DNA from: Denitromonas sp. | GTDB taxonomy: Bacteria; Pseudomonadota; Gammaproteobacteria; Burkholderiales; Rhodocyclaceae | Length of the DNA: 64,000 nucleotides | NCBI RefSeq assembly: GCF_034676725.1 | Contig: NZ_JAUCBR010000004.1 | Location: forward strand, 318,501-382,500 | Direction: 5' to 3' | Shown: positions 52,687 through 64,000 of the stretch, one piece after another | Position numbering within the stretch: the stretch's first letter is position 1 | How the letters are laid out: each line of letters begins with the position of its first letter | The notes under the pieces: model-generated | Told to the model about the DNA's origin: nothing | Databases searched by the model: none | What the model saw: the letters and a program-made list of their open reading frames with translations, nothing else | Program-made: the position numbers and the translations under genes

Positions 52687-54026
52687 CGGGGCTTGGCGGC
52701 GTCAGGCGCCACGGCAGCGCTCTGATCGCCCTCGCCACCGACCACCACGGTGACCAGGTGCTCGGGCAGCACGCGGCGCTTGAAGGCATCGCGCACCTGC
52801 TCGACCGTCAGCGCCGACACCGCCTGCGGGTATTGTTCGAGCCAGTCCGCCGGCAGGCCGTAGAAGCCGATCACGCCCACGTAGCCCAGCAGCTTGGCGT
52901 TCGAGTCGAGCCGCAGGCCGAAGCCATTGACGATGTTGCCCTTGGCGGCATCGAGCTCCTCCTGGGTCGGCCCGGCATCGATGAACTGCTGCAGGGTTTC
53001 ACGCACCACCGCGATCGCATCGTCGGCCTGCTGGCCGCGCGTCTGCAGCCCGATCCGGAAGGGGCCGGCCACGCGCTGCGGCTCGAAATAGCTGTACACG
53101 CTGTAGGCATAGCCGCGCTTCTCGCGCACCTCCTTCATCAGCCGCGACACGAAGCCGCCACCGCCCAGCACATAGTTGCCGGCCATCAGTGCGTAGTAGT
53201 CGGGGTCGTCCCGCGTCAGGCCCGGCATGCCGATCAGGATGTGCGACTGCGCCGCGGGATGCGGCACGCGCGACACCCGGGCGGCCGGTAGGGCCGGTGC
53301 GGGCAAGGCTGCCGGTGGCTGGCCGGCGGCAAGGCCCCGCGTCAGTTGCTCGGCCACGGCTTCGGCCTGCGCCCGGCTCAGGTCGCCGACGATGCTCACA
53401 TGCGCGGCCGCCGCGGTGTAGTGCTGGCGATGAAACGCCACCACATCGTCGCGCGTCAGCCCGGCCAGACTGGCCTCGCTGGCGGCGCGGCCGTAGGGGT
53501 GATCGCCATAGACTGCCTCGCCAAAGGCCCGTTCGACCAGATAACCCGGCTGCGTCTGGGCCTCCTTGAGCCCGGCAATTGCCCGCGCCCGCTCGCGCTC
53601 GACCACCGCCGGCGGAAACGCCGGCTGCGCCATGACTTCGGCCAGCAGGGCGATCGCCGCCTCGCGTTCGCTGGCGTTCGACAAGGTCCGCAGCGTCACC
53701 GTGGCCCGATCGGTTTCGGCGCTGGCGCCGAAGCGCGCGCCCAGATCGGCAAAACGGTCGGCCAGCGCGTTCTCGTCGCGCTGCTGCGTCCCCGCGTCGA
53801 GCAGGCTGGCGGTGAGGCCGGCCAGGCCGCTCTTGTCTGCCGGCGCATAGGCGCTGCCGGCCGAAAAATCGACCTGCACATCGACGATCGGCAAAGCATG
53901 GGTCTCTACAAACGACACCCGCGCCCCGGTCGAGGCCACCCATTGTTGAATGTCGACGCCCGCCATGGCGGCGCCGGTGCCGATGCTCAGCACGAGCGCC
54001 ATCAGTTGGTGTGTGAATCCGCGCAT
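52683..54026 (-). CDS. M16 family peptidase homologue lacking the zinc motif
   Basis: A 447-residue exported protein. A signal peptide (HQLMALVLSIGTGAAMAG) precedes two M16 domains. The place of the HxxEH zinc motif reads KSGLAGLTASLLDAG, so it is not catalytic by itself. The second half has EVREKRGYAYSVYSYF, the arginine/tyrosine substrate segment. In pairs like this, the inactive subunit complements an active one, encoded 10 bp upstream. Confidence 0.9.
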   Translation of the reverse strand: MRGFTHQLMALVLSIGTGAAMAGVDIQQWVASTGARVSFVETHALPIVDVQVDFSAGSAYAPADKSGLAGLTASLLDAGTQQRDENALADRFADLGARFGASAETDRATVTLRTLSNASEREAAIALLAEVMAQPAFPPAVVERERARAIAGLKEAQTQPGYLVERAFGEAVYGDHPYGRAASEASLAGLTRDDVVAFHRQHYTAAAAHVSIVGDLSRAQAEAVAEQLTRGLAAGQPPAALPAPALPAARVSRVPHPAAQSHILIGMPGLTRDDPDYYALMAGNYVLGGGGFVSRLMKEVREKRGYAYSVYSYFEPQRVAGPFRIGLQTRGQQADDAIAVVRETLQQFIDAGPTQEELDAAKGNIVNGFGLRLDSNAKLLGYVGVIGFYGLPADWLEQYPQAVSALTVEQVRDAFKRRVLPEHLVTVVVGGEGDQSAAVAPDAAKPR

Positions 54027-54036
54027 GTCCAGTTCC

Positions 54037-55473
54037 TCAGTGGCGCGTTTTGACGGCGGGGCGGCGAGCCGCCAACGCCTTGATGGGCAGCGGCTCGAGC
54101 GCCACCACCGTCATCTTGTCATCAGAGAAGTAGCGCTGCGCCACCGCCTTGACATCCTCGGCCGTGACCTTGCGGATGCCCTCGAGCAGCGTCGCCTCGT
54201 CCTTCCACGACAGCCCGACCGCGGCCAGCGAGCCAATTTCCATCGCCTGCCCCATCAGCGAGTCACGCTGATAGACCCGGCTGGCAACCGCCTGGGTCTT
54301 GACCCGGGCCAATTCGTGCTCGGCCACGCCCTCGGTCTGGATGCGCACCAGTTCGGCACGCAGCGCTGCCTCGACATCTGCCAGCGTCTTGCCCGGTGCG
54401 GGCGCACCGTCGAGGTAGAACAGCGAGGGCCCGCGCGCCAGGCCGTCGTAACCGGCGCCAGCGCTCTGGGCCACCTGCTTGTCGCGCACCAGGGTGCGGG
54501 ACAGGCGCGCGCCGTCATAGCCGTCGAGCACCGCGGCGAGCACCTGCAGGGCATAGACGTCGGTATCCGCGCTAGGGTCGCGCAGAGTCGGGGTTGGCCA
54601 GGCCATGGCCACGTACGGCAACTCGGCCGGTGCGCGCACCACGCTGCGCCGCGTGCCGCGCTGCGGCGGCTCCTCGACCACCGGTCGCGCAGGCAGTTGC
54701 CCCGCCGCCACCTGGCCATAGGTTTGCGCCGCTTGACGAAACACCGTCTGGTGGTCCACGTCGCCCACCACCACCAGCGTCGCATTGTTGGGCGCATACC
54801 AGGTGCGATACCAGCGTCGTGCGTCGTCGGCTGTCATGCGCTCGAGGTCGGTCATCCAGCCGATGACCGGCCGCTGATAGGGATGCGCATGAAAGGCGGT
54901 GGCCATCAGCTCTTCATACACCAGCGCGCGCGGCTGGTCCTCCGTCCGCAGGCGGCGCTCCTCCTTGACGACCTCGATTTCCTTGGCAAAGGCCTCGTCA
55001 GTGAGCTGCAGACGATGCATGCGATCGGCCTCGAGCCCCATCATCCGCTCGAGCTGATCGGCCGGCACCTGCTGGAAGTAGGCGGTGTAGTCATGGCCGG
55101 TAAAGGCATTGTCGCGCCCGCCGACGCCGGCCACGATCTTGTTGAACTCGCCCGGCCCGACCGTCTCGGTGCCCTTGAACATCATGTGCTCGAGCACATG
55201 GGCCACACCCGAGGTACCGTCGACCTCGTCCATGGCACCCGCGTCGTACCAGACCATGTGCACCACCGAGGGCGCGCGCCGGTCTTCCTTGACCACCACG
55301 CGCATGCCATTGTCCAGACGGGTCTCGAAGGGATTGGCCTGTACCGGCGCGGCGATCGCCGCGCCCAGCGCCAGCGCTCCGAGCCATTGCCACGCGGGCG
55401 TTTCGCGGCCAACCGCGGCCGCGGCATCACGCCGGTCGGCGGCCACCTTGCAGCTCTGTTTCCACAATCTCAT
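54037..55473 (-). CDS. M16 family zinc peptidase, catalytic subunit
   Basis: A 478-residue exported peptidase. The inverted zinc motif HVLEH is present (GVAHVLEHMMFKGT), with the downstream glutamate in EIEVVKEERRLR. The N-terminus is long before the hydrophobic signal (GALALGAAIAAPVQA). I chose the ATG at 55473 because AGGA lies 7 bases upstream; 55488 has no site. It is divergent from ftsY and forms the active partner of the next gene. Confidence 0.92.
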   Translation of the reverse strand: MRLWKQSCKVAADRRDAAAAVGRETPAWQWLGALALGAAIAAPVQANPFETRLDNGMRVVVKEDRRAPSVVHMVWYDAGAMDEVDGTSGVAHVLEHMMFKGTETVGPGEFNKIVAGVGGRDNAFTGHDYTAYFQQVPADQLERMMGLEADRMHRLQLTDEAFAKEIEVVKEERRLRTEDQPRALVYEELMATAFHAHPYQRPVIGWMTDLERMTADDARRWYRTWYAPNNATLVVVGDVDHQTVFRQAAQTYGQVAAGQLPARPVVEEPPQRGTRRSVVRAPAELPYVAMAWPTPTLRDPSADTDVYALQVLAAVLDGYDGARLSRTLVRDKQVAQSAGAGYDGLARGPSLFYLDGAPAPGKTLADVEAALRAELVRIQTEGVAEHELARVKTQAVASRVYQRDSLMGQAMEIGSLAAVGLSWKDEATLLEGIRKVTAEDVKAVAQRYFSDDKMTVVALEPLPIKALAARRPAVKTRH

Positions 55474-55596
55474 GCACGCATCCTGCATCTGATAAAATTC
55501 GGCCTTCGCCCGGTCCCGGACCGGCGGGCCATCTTAGCCGCTCGCAGCCAGTGCTGCCAGCGGCCCCGGCAACCAACCCCTGTGACCCGAGCCGCC

Positions 55597-56703
55597 ATGT
55601 TTGGTTTCTTCAAAAAAACGCCCGCCAAAAGCGACACCCCGCCAGAGACGCCGGCCACCGCCGACGCCAACGCCGATCACGACGCCCCCACCGAGACCGC
55701 GCCCGACCCCGTCGTGACGCCGCCGGCCGCGCCAGCGACGGTGGCCGCGCCCGCCGCCGCACCGGCAAAAGCCTCGTGGAGCGAGCGCCTCAAGGCCGGC
55801 CTGGCTCGCACCCGCAAGCAATGGGGCGGTGGCCTGGCCCACATGTTCGGCCTGCGCAAGATCGACGAGGACCTGCTCGAAGACCTCGAAAGCACCCTGC
55901 TGATGGCCGACTGCGGCGTCGAAGCCACCACCCACCTGATCGACGCGCTGCGCAAACGCTGGAAGCGCGACAAGCTCGAGACCGCCGATCAGCTCCAAGG
56001 CGTGCTGGTCGAAGAGCTCACCGCGCTGCTCGCGCCGCTCGAGGCGCCGCTGACCGCCGACACCCACACGCCGTTCATCATCATGGTGGCCGGCGTCAAT
56101 GGCTCGGGTAAGACCACCTCCATCGGCAAGCTGGCGCGCTGGTACCAGAGCCAGGGCAAGAAAGTACTGCTGGCCGCCGGCGACACTTTCCGCGCCGCGG
56201 CGCGCGAACAGCTCATCACCTGGGGTGAGCGCAACGGGGTGGACGTGATCGCCCAGCAAAGCGGCGATGCGGCCGCAGTGATGTTCGACGCGGTCAACGC
56301 TGCCCGCGCCCGCGGCGCCGACGTGGTGCTGGCCGACACCGCCGGGCGCCTGCCGACACAGCTGCACCTGATGGAAGAAATCGCCAAGGTGCGCCGCGTC
56401 ATCGCCAAGGCCGACGCCACTGCACCGCATGAGGTGCTGCTGGTGCTCGACGCCAACATCGGCCAGAACGCGCTGGCCCAGGTCAAGGCCTTCGACGCCG
56501 CCGTGGGCGTGACCGGCCTGGTCATCACCAAGCTCGACGGCACGGCCAAGGGCGGCGTACTGGCCGCCATTGCCCGCCAGTGCCCGAAACCGCTGCGCTT
56601 CATCGGCGTGGGCGAGAGCATCGACGACCTGCGCCCGTTCAAGGCGCGCGAGTTTGTTCGACGCGCTGTTCGCCAAATCCGAGTCGACCAAGCCCAACGC
56701 CGC

Positions 56704-56707
<4 letters not shown>
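55597..56707 (+). CDS. ftsY: Signal recognition particle receptor FtsY, with a one-base insertion near the 3' end
   Basis: FtsY docks ribosome-SRP complexes at the membrane. An acidic, alanine/proline-rich region (about 10-60) precedes the N domain and the G domain: GVNGSGKTTSIGKLA, DTFRAAAREQL, DTAGRLPTQ, TKLDGTAKGG, and GVGESIDDLRPF. The family ending EFVDALFAKSESTKPNAA is out of frame; one T too many at 56657-56658 shifts it. Without that T the gene ends with TGA at 56705-56707, overlapping the ftsE start. With it, the frame runs without a stop into ftsE in the ftsE frame, predicting a 589-residue fusion. Coordinates are for the corrected gene (369 residues). Confidence 0.92.
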
Positions 56708-57362
<655 letters not shown>

Positions 57363-57366
<4 letters not shown>

Positions 57367-58265
57367 TGCGCGCCTGGTCCTACCAACATCGCAAGGCCAT
57401 CGCCCACGCCGTGCAGCGTCTGCTGCGCCAGCCGCTGGGCACCCTGCTCTCGGCGCTGGTCGTCGGCATCGCGCTGGCCTTGCCGGCCGGCGGCTTCGTG
57501 CTGGTCGACAACGTCGCCTCGCTGGCCCGCGGCGTCACCGGCAGTCCGGAAATCAGCCTCTACCTCACGCTTGACGCCAGCGACGCCGAGGTGAGCGAGA
57601 TCGAATCGCGTTTGCGCGGACAGGACGATCTGGCCGGGGTGCAGTTTGTCCCGCGCGACATGGCGCTCAAGCAACTGGCCGACAACGGCCTCGCCGACGT
57701 GCTCGACGGGCTCGAGCAAAACCCGCTACCGCATGCCTTCATCGTCACGCCGCGCCGCGAAGATCCCGAGCTGTTCGACCAGCTCCGCACCACCTTTGCC
57801 GCCTGGCCCACGGTCGAGCATGTCCAGCTCGATGCGGCCTGGGTGCAACGCATGCATTCGCTGCTGTCGCTGGTCGAACTGGGGGTCAGCCTGCTCGCAG
57901 CGCTGCTCGGCGCGGCCTTGGTGATCATTACCTTCAACACCATCCGTCTGCAGATCCTCACCCAACGCGCCGAGATCGATGTCACCCGCTTGCTCGGCGC
58001 CACCGACGCCTTCATCCGTCGCCCCTTCTACTGGCTGGGCTGCCTGCAAGGCCTGCTGGGCGGACTGGTGGCGTGGAGCATCGTGGCAGCCAGCATCACC
58101 CTGCTGCGGCCGTCGGTCGAAGCGCTGGCCCAGGCCTACGGCGCGGTGTTCGCACTCAACGGCCCCGACGCCGGGCAAATTGCCGCGCTGCTGGTCGTTG
58201 CCGTATCGCTCGGCTGGCTCGGCACGGCACTGTCCGTCCGCCGCCACCTGCGCGAAAGTGAGTAA
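57363..58265 (+). CDS. ftsX: Cell division protein FtsX
   Basis: A 300-residue four-helix inner-membrane protein, the permease-like partner of FtsE. Hydrophobic segments lie at about residues 28-50, 178-200, 222-250 and 270-290. The periplasmic loop (about 50-175) contains ISLYLTLDASDAEVSEIESRL. LLGATDAFIRRPFYWLG is a family signature. It is translationally coupled to ftsE. Confidence 0.93.
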
Positions 58266-58353
58266 GGCATCGACGCCGGGACGTGTGCACCACGACACCC
58301 CTAGACCAAGGGCAAGCGTGCGATCATACGCGGCAGACTGACTGAGCCCTGCC

Positions 58354-60825
58354 ATGCCGCCCCTGCTCGACACCTACACTCCGCCGATCGGCCGTTACGA
58401 CGAACTGCTCGACGTCGACGGCAAGATCCGCCTGCAGTGGCGCCCCCTGCTTGCCCGCATGGCGTCGCTTGGCGCCGACGGGCTGGACGCCCGGGCGCAG
58501 TTGGTGGCCGATTCGATTCTCGCCGACGGCATCTCCTACAACGTCCACGCCGAAGGCCAGGAAGCCCGCCGCCCCTGGGAGCTTGACCCGCTCCCGCTGG
58601 TGATTGCGCCGGACGAATGGCAGCAGCTCTCCAGCGCCGTAGCCCAGCGCGCCACCGTCCTCAACGCCTTGCTGGCCGACCTGTACGGCCCACAGCACCT
58701 GCTCGCCGAGGGCCTGCTCCCCCCCGCGCTGGCGTTTGGCCAGCCGGGCTTCAAGTGGCCCTGCGTGGGCATCCGGCCGCCCGGCGGCGTTTTTCTGAAT
58801 ACCTATGCCGTCGACGTGGCGCGCGGCCCCAACGGCAAGTGGTGGGCGATCGCCGACCACACCCAGAGCCCCGCTGGCGCCGGCTACAGCCTGCAGAACC
58901 GCATCATTCTGGCCAAGACGTTTCCGGACGCCTTTCGCCAGCTGCAGGTCCGCCCGCTGTCAGACTATTTCCGCACCCTGCTCGACAGCTTTTCCCGCCT
59001 CGCCCCGGCAGAGGGCGAGCCGCCGCTGATCGTCCTGCTCACCCCCGGCCCCGGCGACGATGCCTACTTCGAGCATGCGTTTCAGGCGCGCTATCTTGGC
59101 TATCCGCTGGTCGAGGGGCGCGATCTGACCGTGCGCGACAACACCGTCTATTTGAAAACCCTGCGCGGCCTGCGCCGCGTCCACGGCATCCTGCGCCGCC
59201 TCGAGGACGACCTGTGCGATCCGCTCGAGCTACGCACCGACTCTGCCGTTGGCGTTCCCGGGCTGCTGGCTGCCGTCCGGGCGGGCCGGGTGCTGGTCAG
59301 CAACGCGCTTGGCAGCGGCGTACTCGAATCCGGCGCCCTGTTCGGTTTTCTGCCCGGTATCGCCGAGCGCCTGAGCGGCACCCCGCTCGCCATGCCCTCG
59401 GTCGCCAGCTGGTGGTGTGGCGAGGCCGCAGCACTCGATCACGTCATCGAACACCTGGACGAACTGGTCATCAAGCCGGCCTTCTCCGACATGTCGCTGC
59501 CCGCGGTGTTCGGCCATGATCTCGCCGGAGCTGAGCGCGACGCCATGATCGCCCGGTTGCGTGCACAGCCTCACGCCTATGTCGGTCAGGAATGGATCCG
59601 CATGTCGCAAGCGCCCACCTGGGGAGCCAACGGCCTGCAGGCGCGTACGGTCGGCCTCCGCCTGTTCGCTGTTGCGACCCCCGATGGCTTTGCGGTGATG
59701 CCCGGCGCACTCGGGCGCGTGGCGGCAAGCCCGACGCAGGAAATCCTGTCGATGCCGCGTGGCGGCACCTCGAAAGATGTCTGGGTACGCGCTGGCGCGC
59801 CGGTACGTCGCGCCAGCTTGCTCAAACGACGCCTGGGCGTCATCGACCTGGTCTGCGGCGCGTCGGATGTCCCCTCGCGGGTCGGCGACAACCTGTTCTG
59901 GATGGGCCGCTACACGGAACGCAGCGAAGCCACCGCCCGCTTGCTGCGCGCCACGCTCAGCCGGCTCTCATCGGGCGAAGACGATGACGACTCCTGCCTG
60001 CCCGATCTGCTGGCCGCCTGTCATCACATGGACATCCTGGCTCATGAGCCGACGGCAGATGCCAGCGCCGACGAGCGGGAAAAGGACGTACTCGCCGCCG
60101 TCTGCGACCCGGCCCAGCCCGGCTCCCTCGCCAACATGTCGCGCCAGTTGAACTACAGTGCCGGCCAGGTGAGGGAGCGTATGTCCTCCGACAACTGGCA
60201 TGCGCTCAACCGCATGTCGCGCCTATTCGACCAGCCGCTGCGCTCGGTCGGACAGGCGCTCGCCGCGGTCGACCGCGCCATGCTCGACAGCATCTCGCTC
60301 GCCGGTTTCGCGCTCGACGACATGACCCGTGACGAAGGGTGGCGATTCCTCATCCTCGGGCGTCGCATCGAGCGCCTCTACCGTCTGGCCGCACTGATCC
60401 AGATCGTCCTCAGCTTTGCCGACGAGGCCCGGGACCGCAGCCTCGAATGGCTGCTCGAAGCGAGCAACGCCATCGTCACTTACCGTGCGCGATACCGGCG
60501 CACACCGGAAGTCCTGCCGGTCGTCCACCTGCTTGTTTTCGACGACACCAACCCGCACGCCGTCATTTTCCAGATCAACGAACTCGACATCGAACTCGAC
60601 CGTGTCGCGCGCGACCTTGGCCACCAGCGTACCGATGCGCTGCATGCCATGCGCGCCGCACTTCACCAGTTCGATCTGACACGCTTCGAAGCGGAGGACA
60701 ACAGCGCCGCCTGCCAGGCACTTGCAGCGCAACTCGACAAGATCGCCAACGACACATCGGAACTGTCCGAAAACCTGCACGAGCGCTACTTTACCCATAC
60801 GGCGCCCGACGCGCGGATCCACTGA
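58354..60825 (+). CDS. Circularly permuted type 2 ATP-grasp protein fused to an alpha-E domain
   Basis: An 823-residue fusion. Residues about 20-480 form the DUF404/DUF407 circularly permuted ATP-grasp (RPPGGVFLNTYAVDVARGPNGKWW, QNRIILAKTFPDAF, VVIKPAFSD-like segment, and RPSVEHL-equivalent loop). Residues about 510-815 form the alpha-E (DUF403) domain (LFWMGRYTERSEATARLLRA, WRFLILGRRIERLYRLAAL). The two are usually separate genes. They occur with transglutaminases, as here, and are predicted to make or modify peptides; the product is unknown. Confidence 0.9.
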   Translation: MPPLLDTYTPPIGRYDELLDVDGKIRLQWRPLLARMASLGADGLDARAQLVADSILADGISYNVHAEGQEARRPWELDPLPLVIAPDEWQQLSSAVAQRATVLNALLADLYGPQHLLAEGLLPPALAFGQPGFKWPCVGIRPPGGVFLNTYAVDVARGPNGKWWAIADHTQSPAGAGYSLQNRIILAKTFPDAFRQLQVRPLSDYFRTLLDSFSRLAPAEGEPPLIVLLTPGPGDDAYFEHAFQARYLGYPLVEGRDLTVRDNTVYLKTLRGLRRVHGILRRLEDDLCDPLELRTDSAVGVPGLLAAVRAGRVLVSNALGSGVLESGALFGFLPGIAERLSGTPLAMPSVASWWCGEAAALDHVIEHLDELVIKPAFSDMSLPAVFGHDLAGAERDAMIARLRAQPHAYVGQEWIRMSQAPTWGANGLQARTVGLRLFAVATPDGFAVMPGALGRVAASPTQEILSMPRGGTSKDVWVRAGAPVRRASLLKRRLGVIDLVCGASDVPSRVGDNLFWMGRYTERSEATARLLRATLSRLSSGEDDDDSCLPDLLAACHHMDILAHEPTADASADEREKDVLAAVCDPAQPGSLANMSRQLNYSAGQVRERMSSDNWHALNRMSRLFDQPLRSVGQALAAVDRAMLDSISLAGFALDDMTRDEGWRFLILGRRIERLYRLAALIQIVLSFADEARDRSLEWLLEASNAIVTYRARYRRTPEVLPVVHLLVFDDTNPHAVIFQINELDIELDRVARDLGHQRTDALHAMRAALHQFDLTRFEAEDNSAACQALAAQLDKIANDTSELSENLHERYFTHTAPDARIH

Positions 60826-60827
60826 GC

Positions 60828-61766
60828 ATGACCAGCACGCGTTACCATCTGCTCCACGACACTCGCTACGGTTACACCCACCCCGTGAGCGAGTCACGAC
60901 AGATGATTCGTCTCACGCCACGCGAGCTCGACTACCAACGCAGCTTGTCGCACCAGCTCAAGATCGACCCCCCGCCCTCGCGCAGCGAGAACTGGACCGA
61001 CAGCTTCGGCAATCCCGTCCGCACCATCGACCTTGAGACCAGCCACGAGCACCTGTTTATCCGGACAGAGTCCTGGATCGAGATCCTCCCGCGGACCACG
61101 CCGGATTTCAGCCTAGGCCCGACCTGGGAGAACGTCAGAGACACCCTCGCCTATCGCGCCGGCCGGGCGCTCCCTCCCGACATTCTGGCTGCCAGCGCGT
61201 TTTGTTTCGAATCCCCGAACATCCGGCTGAAGCGTGAGTTTGCAGCCTACGCGCTCGATTGCTTCACCCCGGGCCTGCCGCTCATGCTTGGCGTCCAAGC
61301 ACTGATGGCCCGGATCTTCAACGAATTCACCTTCGACCCGGAAGCCACCGACGTTGCCACCCCGGTGACTGACGTCTTTCAGCAACGCCGAGGGGTCTGC
61401 CAGGATCTCAGCCATGTGATGATTTCGTGCCTGCGATCCGTCGGGCTGGCGGCACGTTACGTCAGCGGCTATCTGCTCACACTCCCTCCACCGGGAAAAC
61501 CCCGGCTGATCGGTGCCGACGCGACCCATGCCTGGGTCTCCGTGTTCTGTCCCAGCGTGGGCTGGATCGATTTCGACCCGACCAACAACAGCACCCCGAG
61601 CCTGGAGCACATCACCGTCGGTTGGGGACGGGATTTCTCCGATGTGTCGCCCGTTCGCGGCGTCATCCTCGGCGGCGGCAGCCATACGCTCGATATATCG
61701 GTTACGGTGGTCCCGGAGTCTGAGTTTTCGCTGGTCTACGAAAACGGCGACCGAGCGTCGTCCTGA
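60828..61766 (+). CDS. Transglutaminase-like protease family protein
   Basis: A 312-residue cytoplasmic protein. The N-terminal bacterial transglutaminase-associated domain (about 1-85, YHLLHDTRYGYTHPVSESRQMIRLTPR) precedes a papain-like core. The catalytic cysteine lies in RRGVCQDLSHVMI, the histidine in DATHAWVSVF, and the aspartate in WIDFDPTNN. The start lies 2 bp after the ATP-grasp stop. In this conserved cluster it may hydrolyse or cross-link peptides made by the ATP-grasp protein. Confidence 0.92.
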   Translation: MTSTRYHLLHDTRYGYTHPVSESRQMIRLTPRELDYQRSLSHQLKIDPPPSRSENWTDSFGNPVRTIDLETSHEHLFIRTESWIEILPRTTPDFSLGPTWENVRDTLAYRAGRALPPDILAASAFCFESPNIRLKREFAAYALDCFTPGLPLMLGVQALMARIFNEFTFDPEATDVATPVTDVFQQRRGVCQDLSHVMISCLRSVGLAARYVSGYLLTLPPPGKPRLIGADATHAWVSVFCPSVGWIDFDPTNNSTPSLEHITVGWGRDFSDVSPVRGVILGGGSHTLDISVTVVPESEFSLVYENGDRASS

Positions 61767-61779
61767 CCCTCGGCAGATT

Positions 61780-61808
61780 TTCAAATCCATTTGAATTTGA
61801 TTTTTTTC
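61780..61808 (+). terminator. AT-rich intrinsic terminator after the transglutaminase gene
   Basis: TTCAAAT-CC-ATTTGAA (61780-61795) is a perfect palindrome followed by TTTGATTTTTTT. The stem is AT-only apart from one pair, so its strength is doubtful. Confidence 0.55.
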
Positions 61809-62070
61809 GACTCAGCGGACGGGCAGGTTTGTGCCCGAACGGATTGCATCGCGGGCGTATGCGACGCCCTGTCGATGACCTGCCCCATTGCCGTACGGAC
61901 CTGCCCGCTTCAGCCGTACCACAGAATGGAGAGAGGCCCGGGGGCCAGGCGGTTGGCTGAGGGGGCAGGTCAGCGGATGTGGCGTCGGGCCGGGTCACGC
62001 GGGGTTTCGCTCGGTCGGATCCGTGTCTTTCAGGAGCGGAGGGGGGAGTTTGTTTGCTTTTTGTATGTGC
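61809..62070. other. Intergenic stretch before the rRNA operon end
   Basis: I see no gene or repeat here. The sequence is GC-rich without clear coding signals on either strand. Confidence 0.5.
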
Positions 62071-62073
62071 AAT

Positions 62074-62108
62074 AAAAAACCCCGCAGTCGAGTGACTGCG
62101 GGGTTTTT
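62074..62108 (-). terminator. Intrinsic terminator of the rRNA operon
   Basis: CCCCGCAGTC (62080-62089) and GACTGCGGGG (62094-62103) with loop GAGT; the minus strand continues with six T. It lies 9 bp after the 5S rRNA. Confidence 0.93.
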
Positions 62109-62117
62109 CGTTGGTTA

Positions 62118-62232
62118 GTCTGACGATGACCTACTTTCACACCCGAGTTGGGCACTATCATCGGCGCTGTTCCGTTTCACGGTCCTGTTCGGGATGGGAA
62201 GGGGTGGTTCCAGAACGCTATTGTCGTCAGAC
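62118..62232 (-). rRNA. rrf: 5S ribosomal RNA
   Basis: A 115-base 5S rRNA. The ends form the terminal helix GTCTGACG/CGTCAGAC. The interior contains CCATCCCGAACAGG and the CCGATGATAGTG segment, both highly conserved in 5S rRNA. It lies about 100 bp downstream of 23S. Confidence 0.95.
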
Positions 62233-62331
62233 TTGACGGTTGGCGTCGCAGGGTTTTTCGTGTCTGCGTCGCCGCAACTGGAAGAAGTCGAAGTATGTAG
62301 TGTTGTGCGATTGCTTAGCACATGTTCTCAA

Positions 62332-64000
<1,669 letters not shown>

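Overview
This is a GC-rich chromosomal segment from a betaproteobacterium, most likely Rhodocyclales and close to Azoarcus/Thauera/Zoogloea. That placement is an inference from gene content and order: lolB-ispE-tRNA-Gln-prs-rplY-pth-ychF, ftsYEX with a divergent M16 peptidase pair, mutT-like and yacG-zapD-coaE, and glnA-ntrB-ntrC. I saw no prophage, insertion sequence, integrase or CRISPR array. Most genes are tightly packed, and many neighbours overlap by 4 bases (ATGA or GTGA).

Layout. 0-7.7 kb: the edge of a branched-chain amino acid ABC transporter gene, an AraC regulator, and a LysR-controlled molybdenum hydroxylase cassette (2Fe-2S subunit, Tat-exported Mo subunit, XdhC, MocA-like enzyme), then a GNAT acetyltransferase. 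7.8-11.8 kb: chromate resistance operon chrB-chrA-rhodanese, with a YcaQ-type DNA glycosylase at its end. 11.8-16.5 kb: ammonium transporter, MltA, a 36-residue membrane protein, a DUF815 ATPase and a Nudix/ThiE fusion. 16.5-19.3 kb: a short accessory block (MarR, Yip1-like membrane protein, DUF2789, fasciclin) lying where mutT and yacG usually meet. 19.2-24.7 kb: yacG-zapD-coaE-SPOR, TrpB2, coaX, birA. 24.9-30.9 kb: the nitrogen control block ntrC-ntrB-DUF4124-glnA and a CDF metal exporter. 30.9-41.5 kb: rhodanese, nadA, a chemoreceptor with a c-type heme motif, a RubisCO-like protein with a cupin, a cardiolipin synthase pair, gluQ and a GGDEF protein. 41.5-48.3 kb: the housekeeping run from ychF to lolB and a TPR protein. 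48.4-58.3 kb: mutM, a dynamin-like GTPase, ferredoxin-coaD-rsmD, M16 peptidases and ftsY-ftsE-ftsX. 58.3-61.8 kb: ATP-grasp/alpha-E and transglutaminase. 62-64 kb: the end of an rRNA operon (5S and the 3' part of 23S) on the minus strand.

How the parts fit. The clearest regulatory story is nitrogen control. Sigma-54 type -24/-12 promoters lie in front of glnA and amt, paired NtrC-type boxes lie about 100-160 bp upstream of each, and another NtrC box sits just before ntrC, whose gene is in the same window. A second theme is sulfur salvage: a RubisCO-like protein translationally coupled to a cupin resembles the pair that converts methylthioadenosine-derived sugars to deoxyxylulose phosphate, and ispE shows that the isoprenoid pathway it would feed is present.

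Three genes appear to carry one extra base near the 3' end (ntrB, ftsY, and probably yacG), and tRNA-Gln has one extra base in its anticodon loop. In ftsY the extra base joins it in frame to ftsE. These are either assembly errors or real lesions and need read-level checking before any fusion is believed.
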